Source: Trichoplusia ni (taxonomy: Eukaryota; Arthropoda; Insecta; Lepidoptera; Noctuidae). From it: a stretch of 64,000 nucleotides of DNA. Below are positions 60,998 through 64,000 of this stretch, one piece after another. Numbering within the stretch: the first letter of the stretch is position 1; each line of letters opens with the position of its first letter. The stretch spans positions 1 through 64,000 of the forward strand of contig NC_039481.1 of assembly GCF_003590095.1 (NCBI RefSeq), read 5' to 3'. The translations under genes were made by a program, and so were the position numbers. The notes below the pieces were generated by a model that saw only the letters and a list, made by a program, of their open reading frames with translations, was not told where the DNA came from and made no database searches.

Positions 60998-61031
60998 GAA
61001 TGAATGAAAAATTGAATGAACGAATGAATGA
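60998..61031 (+). repeat. Imperfect (GAAT)n microsatellite
   Basis: GAATGAATGAAAAATTGAAT followed by GAACGAATGAATGA: about seven units of GAAT with interruptions. Confidence 0.8.
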
Positions 61032-63052
61032 TCTATTTTTGTATTCAAGATTGTTGCTTTATTATCATAATATATTGTCTACGCTATTATATCCCATCCA
61101 AAAATAAGTTAATGTACTAGGATGTGTCTATTGAACTCTATTGTAAATCAAGCATTAGTATAAGTAGCATGATATACACGAAAATATTTGAGAACTGACT
61201 TAAGACTACTAAGGTCACAATGCAACGAGAACCCTCATAAACTTTACTATACATGGTGTGTGCATCACAGTATAGTGTATTCGCATTTACAAGATGTATG
61301 TATGAGCTTATTAGCAAAACATAAATTAACCAAAAACATCAAAGACTGGCGAAAAAAGCGCACCCTGAAAAAAAAACTAAGTCTAAATTAGCTAGGAATT
61401 TTAAGGTTCTCGACAGCTTTTAGGCTAATGAGCTGGCCTTGATTGCTTTTGACCGACAAGCGAGTTCACAGCAATCATTTATAAGTTAGCTGGTTTTTTG
61501 ATAGCCCTTAGGAAATTCAAAGTATTTTGAAATTGAGTGTACATTTTGTGAGGTTGATAAATGCGTTTTGTTTCAGAATTAAGCCTTAATTTGAGATTTA
61601 CTACAGTAGGTTTAGTAACTATAATACAATTTTACTGGATAATTTAAACGATTCATTTTAGAATGCTTTTTTTAACTGCAACTATCTCAAAAGCGACTTG
61701 GATTGATTGTCAATCATTCAAGCAAACATACAATTTTCGTTACACAAACAGACGAGCTTCGAAATGGAAAAAACTATATTTTTCAGCTTTGCAGTATTTT
61801 TATAGGATACACTTTTGCATATCTAAAATTCAACCAAACACCAGAAAACGATGACAAACTATAAAATATAAACGCAACCGATACTGCGGAAAAACTCAAT
61901 GAGCCGAATTTTTATATCGCCGTCGAAGCAACAAAGCCAACCGACTCTGAAAGGTAACAAAAATATATTTACTGGAAGAGCTTTACACAACATTTTATAT
62001 TTTTGAATTAAATCAGTTCAGTATGAGATGTTGACACAATGGACTGTGTTAACGGGAAACGTTGAAAGAAACAGCTTTTCGTCCGCGTGTTTTTAAGGAT
62101 ATCTTGATTTATGCAATACAACGCAATGCAAATATAAGAATATACTATTTTTGAAACGACTCCCTCCTGAATAATTTCATGCTTGTATTCGCAAAGACAC
62201 CCATATCCCAAGCATTCGTGGATCAAAACAAAGCTTATATTTCTAGGTTTTAAGCGAGTAAGCGTGTGAATTGTAGTTTCTTAGATGTTCTTCTTTATAA
62301 AAATGTCATTTTGGACCCGCCTGTTAGACTCAAACGTGAGTATGGCTATATGAAAAAAAAATCGTTCTCTGTAACTTCAAATTAACACAGTATCAGAAAT
62401 ATGCAAACCCACGACATTCCCCTTTCTTCCAAACACACGCAATCACTGCTAGACAATAATATCTTCTTTGCATTTTCTTGAAACAAACCAATCCCATTTA
62501 ACCTAACTTACTCTTGTACCTAAATTGAATCCACTATGAAAATATGAATTCCAAATCCATTTATGAAACTTTAGAATAGACCTCTTTGTTCCCCTTGTCT
62601 CTGGCCGTAAATTAAAAAGTTTCCGTAAGAGTTTCGTATTAAAGTAGCGGGTTTTTAATTTTAAAAAGTCGGATACTTGTATAGTTGTCGGTGTATTTTG
62701 ATAGGTTTTTGTTTTAAACGAGATTCCATTGTACTTTGATTCTTCTTTATTTTAATGGAATGTTTACTAATAGGTAATTCTGGCATAAACACAATGAGAA
62801 TCACAAGCTCAACTTGTGTTGCTGTCTGTACAGCAATTTTCATTTTTTACACGTGACCTAACAAGTGAAATTCAAACGTTCCGTTTAAATTTCATCTAAA
62901 TATAAAACTTCAATTCACGTTTCCATTTCACGTAAAATCCCTTATTCAACTTTGTCAATCTGTCTGCAAAACGCGTCAGTAAAATGTTACGTCAAAACAC
63001 ATCCATTCTCTCTATTTCCGTTTTACTAGTTGTGCGATTTTTTTTTATTTGA
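61032..63052. other. Non-coding stretch, nothing specific seen
   Basis: AT-rich, no gene, RNA or repeat boundary recognised. Confidence 0.4.
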
Positions 63053-63120
63053 ATGCAAATATACGCGATCCTATATAAATCACGGGTGTTCGCGTTTTCG
63101 TGTCAAAACGTCGACTCGGC
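63053..63120 (+). promoter_or_regulatory. Candidate core promoter: octamer plus TATA box
   Basis: ATGCAAAT (63053-63060), the POU octamer, is followed 11 bases on by TATATAAA (63072-63079) and then a CpG-rich segment where transcription would be expected to start (about 63100-63110). The arrangement is promoter-like, but no initiator consensus is exact and no exon is identifiable downstream. The 71-codon frame at 63205-63420 has no family features. Confidence 0.3.
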
Positions 63121-63660
63121 CCATTACTGCGTGAGTTTTGAGACCTCTAATGATGCATTTAAAACGTGTGTTATGAATGAATAGACGGGAGCTGTTTTGG
63201 TTTTTTGCATTCTAGGGTTATTTTTAGTGTTTTAGTCGGCATCGAGTTGAATTTTATTGTTACTTGTATGTGTGCATTTGGAACTACATTAACTCTTAGT
63301 CAATTCTTTCTTACAAAACTGGACCGTGTTATGCCCACGTTGAATGGGTGGTGGGATGTGAGAGATGTCACAGTTATAGCTAATAAAAACGATGTTATTT
63401 TGATCCTTGTGATTTTCTAGATTATCTCCAGAACTATTTCTTATTCAATAACCTCAGCCCGGAAAGTGTACAATACCAAACTAAACTACAAAGGCTTGAA
63501 TATCAAAATCAGCTTAAGTCCTAAATATCGCTTCAGTTTCATTAATCTAAATCTAAAAATAATAGAAAAAAATATTTTATAACTCGAAATGGAGTATCCT
63601 TAAATTACACCCAATTTAAAAACGACTACAAGTTTAAAGTACCTATGTATAATATAATGT
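63121..63660. other. Non-coding stretch, nothing specific seen
   Basis: No gene or repeat recognised. Confidence 0.4.
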
Positions 63661-63850
63661 ATGAACCCCGTCAGTCGATGGCTTGATTTAAAGTCGACCT
63701 AAATAGTGCGCGTCACGGGCTTACGGGAGTAAAATATTGTGCGGCCGTACCCTGACAGGACGACTGCATGATTTGTGGATCGGTTGCCATGGTAACCGAT
63801 GATGCTTGTACGGAGATCGGCTGTCACGAGTCCATGGGGAATGAATTGGA
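63661..63850. promoter_or_regulatory. GC-rich island with RFX X-box
   Basis: A clearly GC- and CpG-richer block (GTGCGCGTCACGGGC, GTGCGGCCGTACCC) contains GTTGCCATGGTAAC at 63783-63796, an exact X-box with a 2-base spacer and nearly palindromic flanks (CGG...CCG). Such blocks in AT-rich insect DNA are often promoters or enhancers. The sequence continues past the window edge, so any gene start to the right cannot be seen. Confidence 0.4.
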
Positions 63851-64000
63851 TTCAACGTTATTTGATTCAAGTGTGTGAAATTGTATTGTGAATTGACGTC
63901 GTTTAATGATGTTGTTTTAATATAATTTTCACGTCATCAGTGTCGTCATTAACAAAAAATGAATAACGCTAATTAAATAGGTTAGTAAAAACTGGCTTTG
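63851..64000. other. AT-rich end of window
   Basis: No identified feature in the last 150 bases. Confidence 0.4.

Noticed and set aside
1..64000. CRISPR arrays, rRNA, telomeric TTAGG repeats, bacterial-type operons
   Set aside because: No such pattern was seen; the sequence has eukaryotic, lepidopteran-like character throughout.

Overview
The window looks like non-coding DNA from a moth or butterfly. It is strongly AT-rich, has no open frame longer than about 130 codons outside the assembly gap, and carries scattered repeats of kinds I recognise from lepidopteran genomes: short non-autonomous Helitrons ending in CTAG, 3' ends of RTE-type and GAAAT-tailed LINEs, and tRNA-derived SINE heads. 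These family assignments are from memory of consensus patterns, without any search. I found no exon that I can call protein-coding with confidence. Nearly all open frames look like chance frames in AT-rich DNA.

Layout. 1-16.7 kb holds intergenic or intronic sequence with three Helitron-like insertions (2.05, 11.58 and 13.17 kb), a cleanly bounded 502-bp solo LTR with a 4-bp target duplication (7840-8341), an RFX-type X-box (8937) and a perfect 17-bp hairpin (13013). At 16.7-17.1 kb there is a GC- and CpG-rich block followed by TCAGT initiator-like motifs and a consensus splice donor. This is the best candidate for a promoter and an untranslated first exon on the + strand. If that is right, much or all of the sequence to the right could be its first intron, but no downstream exon was identified. 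17.1-47.9 kb is AT-rich with dispersed repeats, several homeodomain-type motif clusters, a CTCF-like site (36443), a possible LTR-retrotransposon primer-binding-site remnant (39540) and two further Helitron-like elements (35.5 and 46.1 kb). A gap of exactly 1000 N lies at 47926-48925. 48.9-64 kb is similar, with an RTE-type LINE end (58.4 kb), and it finishes in a GC-rich island carrying a second X-box (63783) below an octamer-plus-TATA arrangement (63053-63079).

I found no operon-like gene set, CRISPR array or convincing new system. The points most worth checking are the candidate promoter/first exon, the solo LTR, the two strong X-boxes, the excess of TGACGTCA palindromes, and an 11-mer shared by three GC-rich islands.
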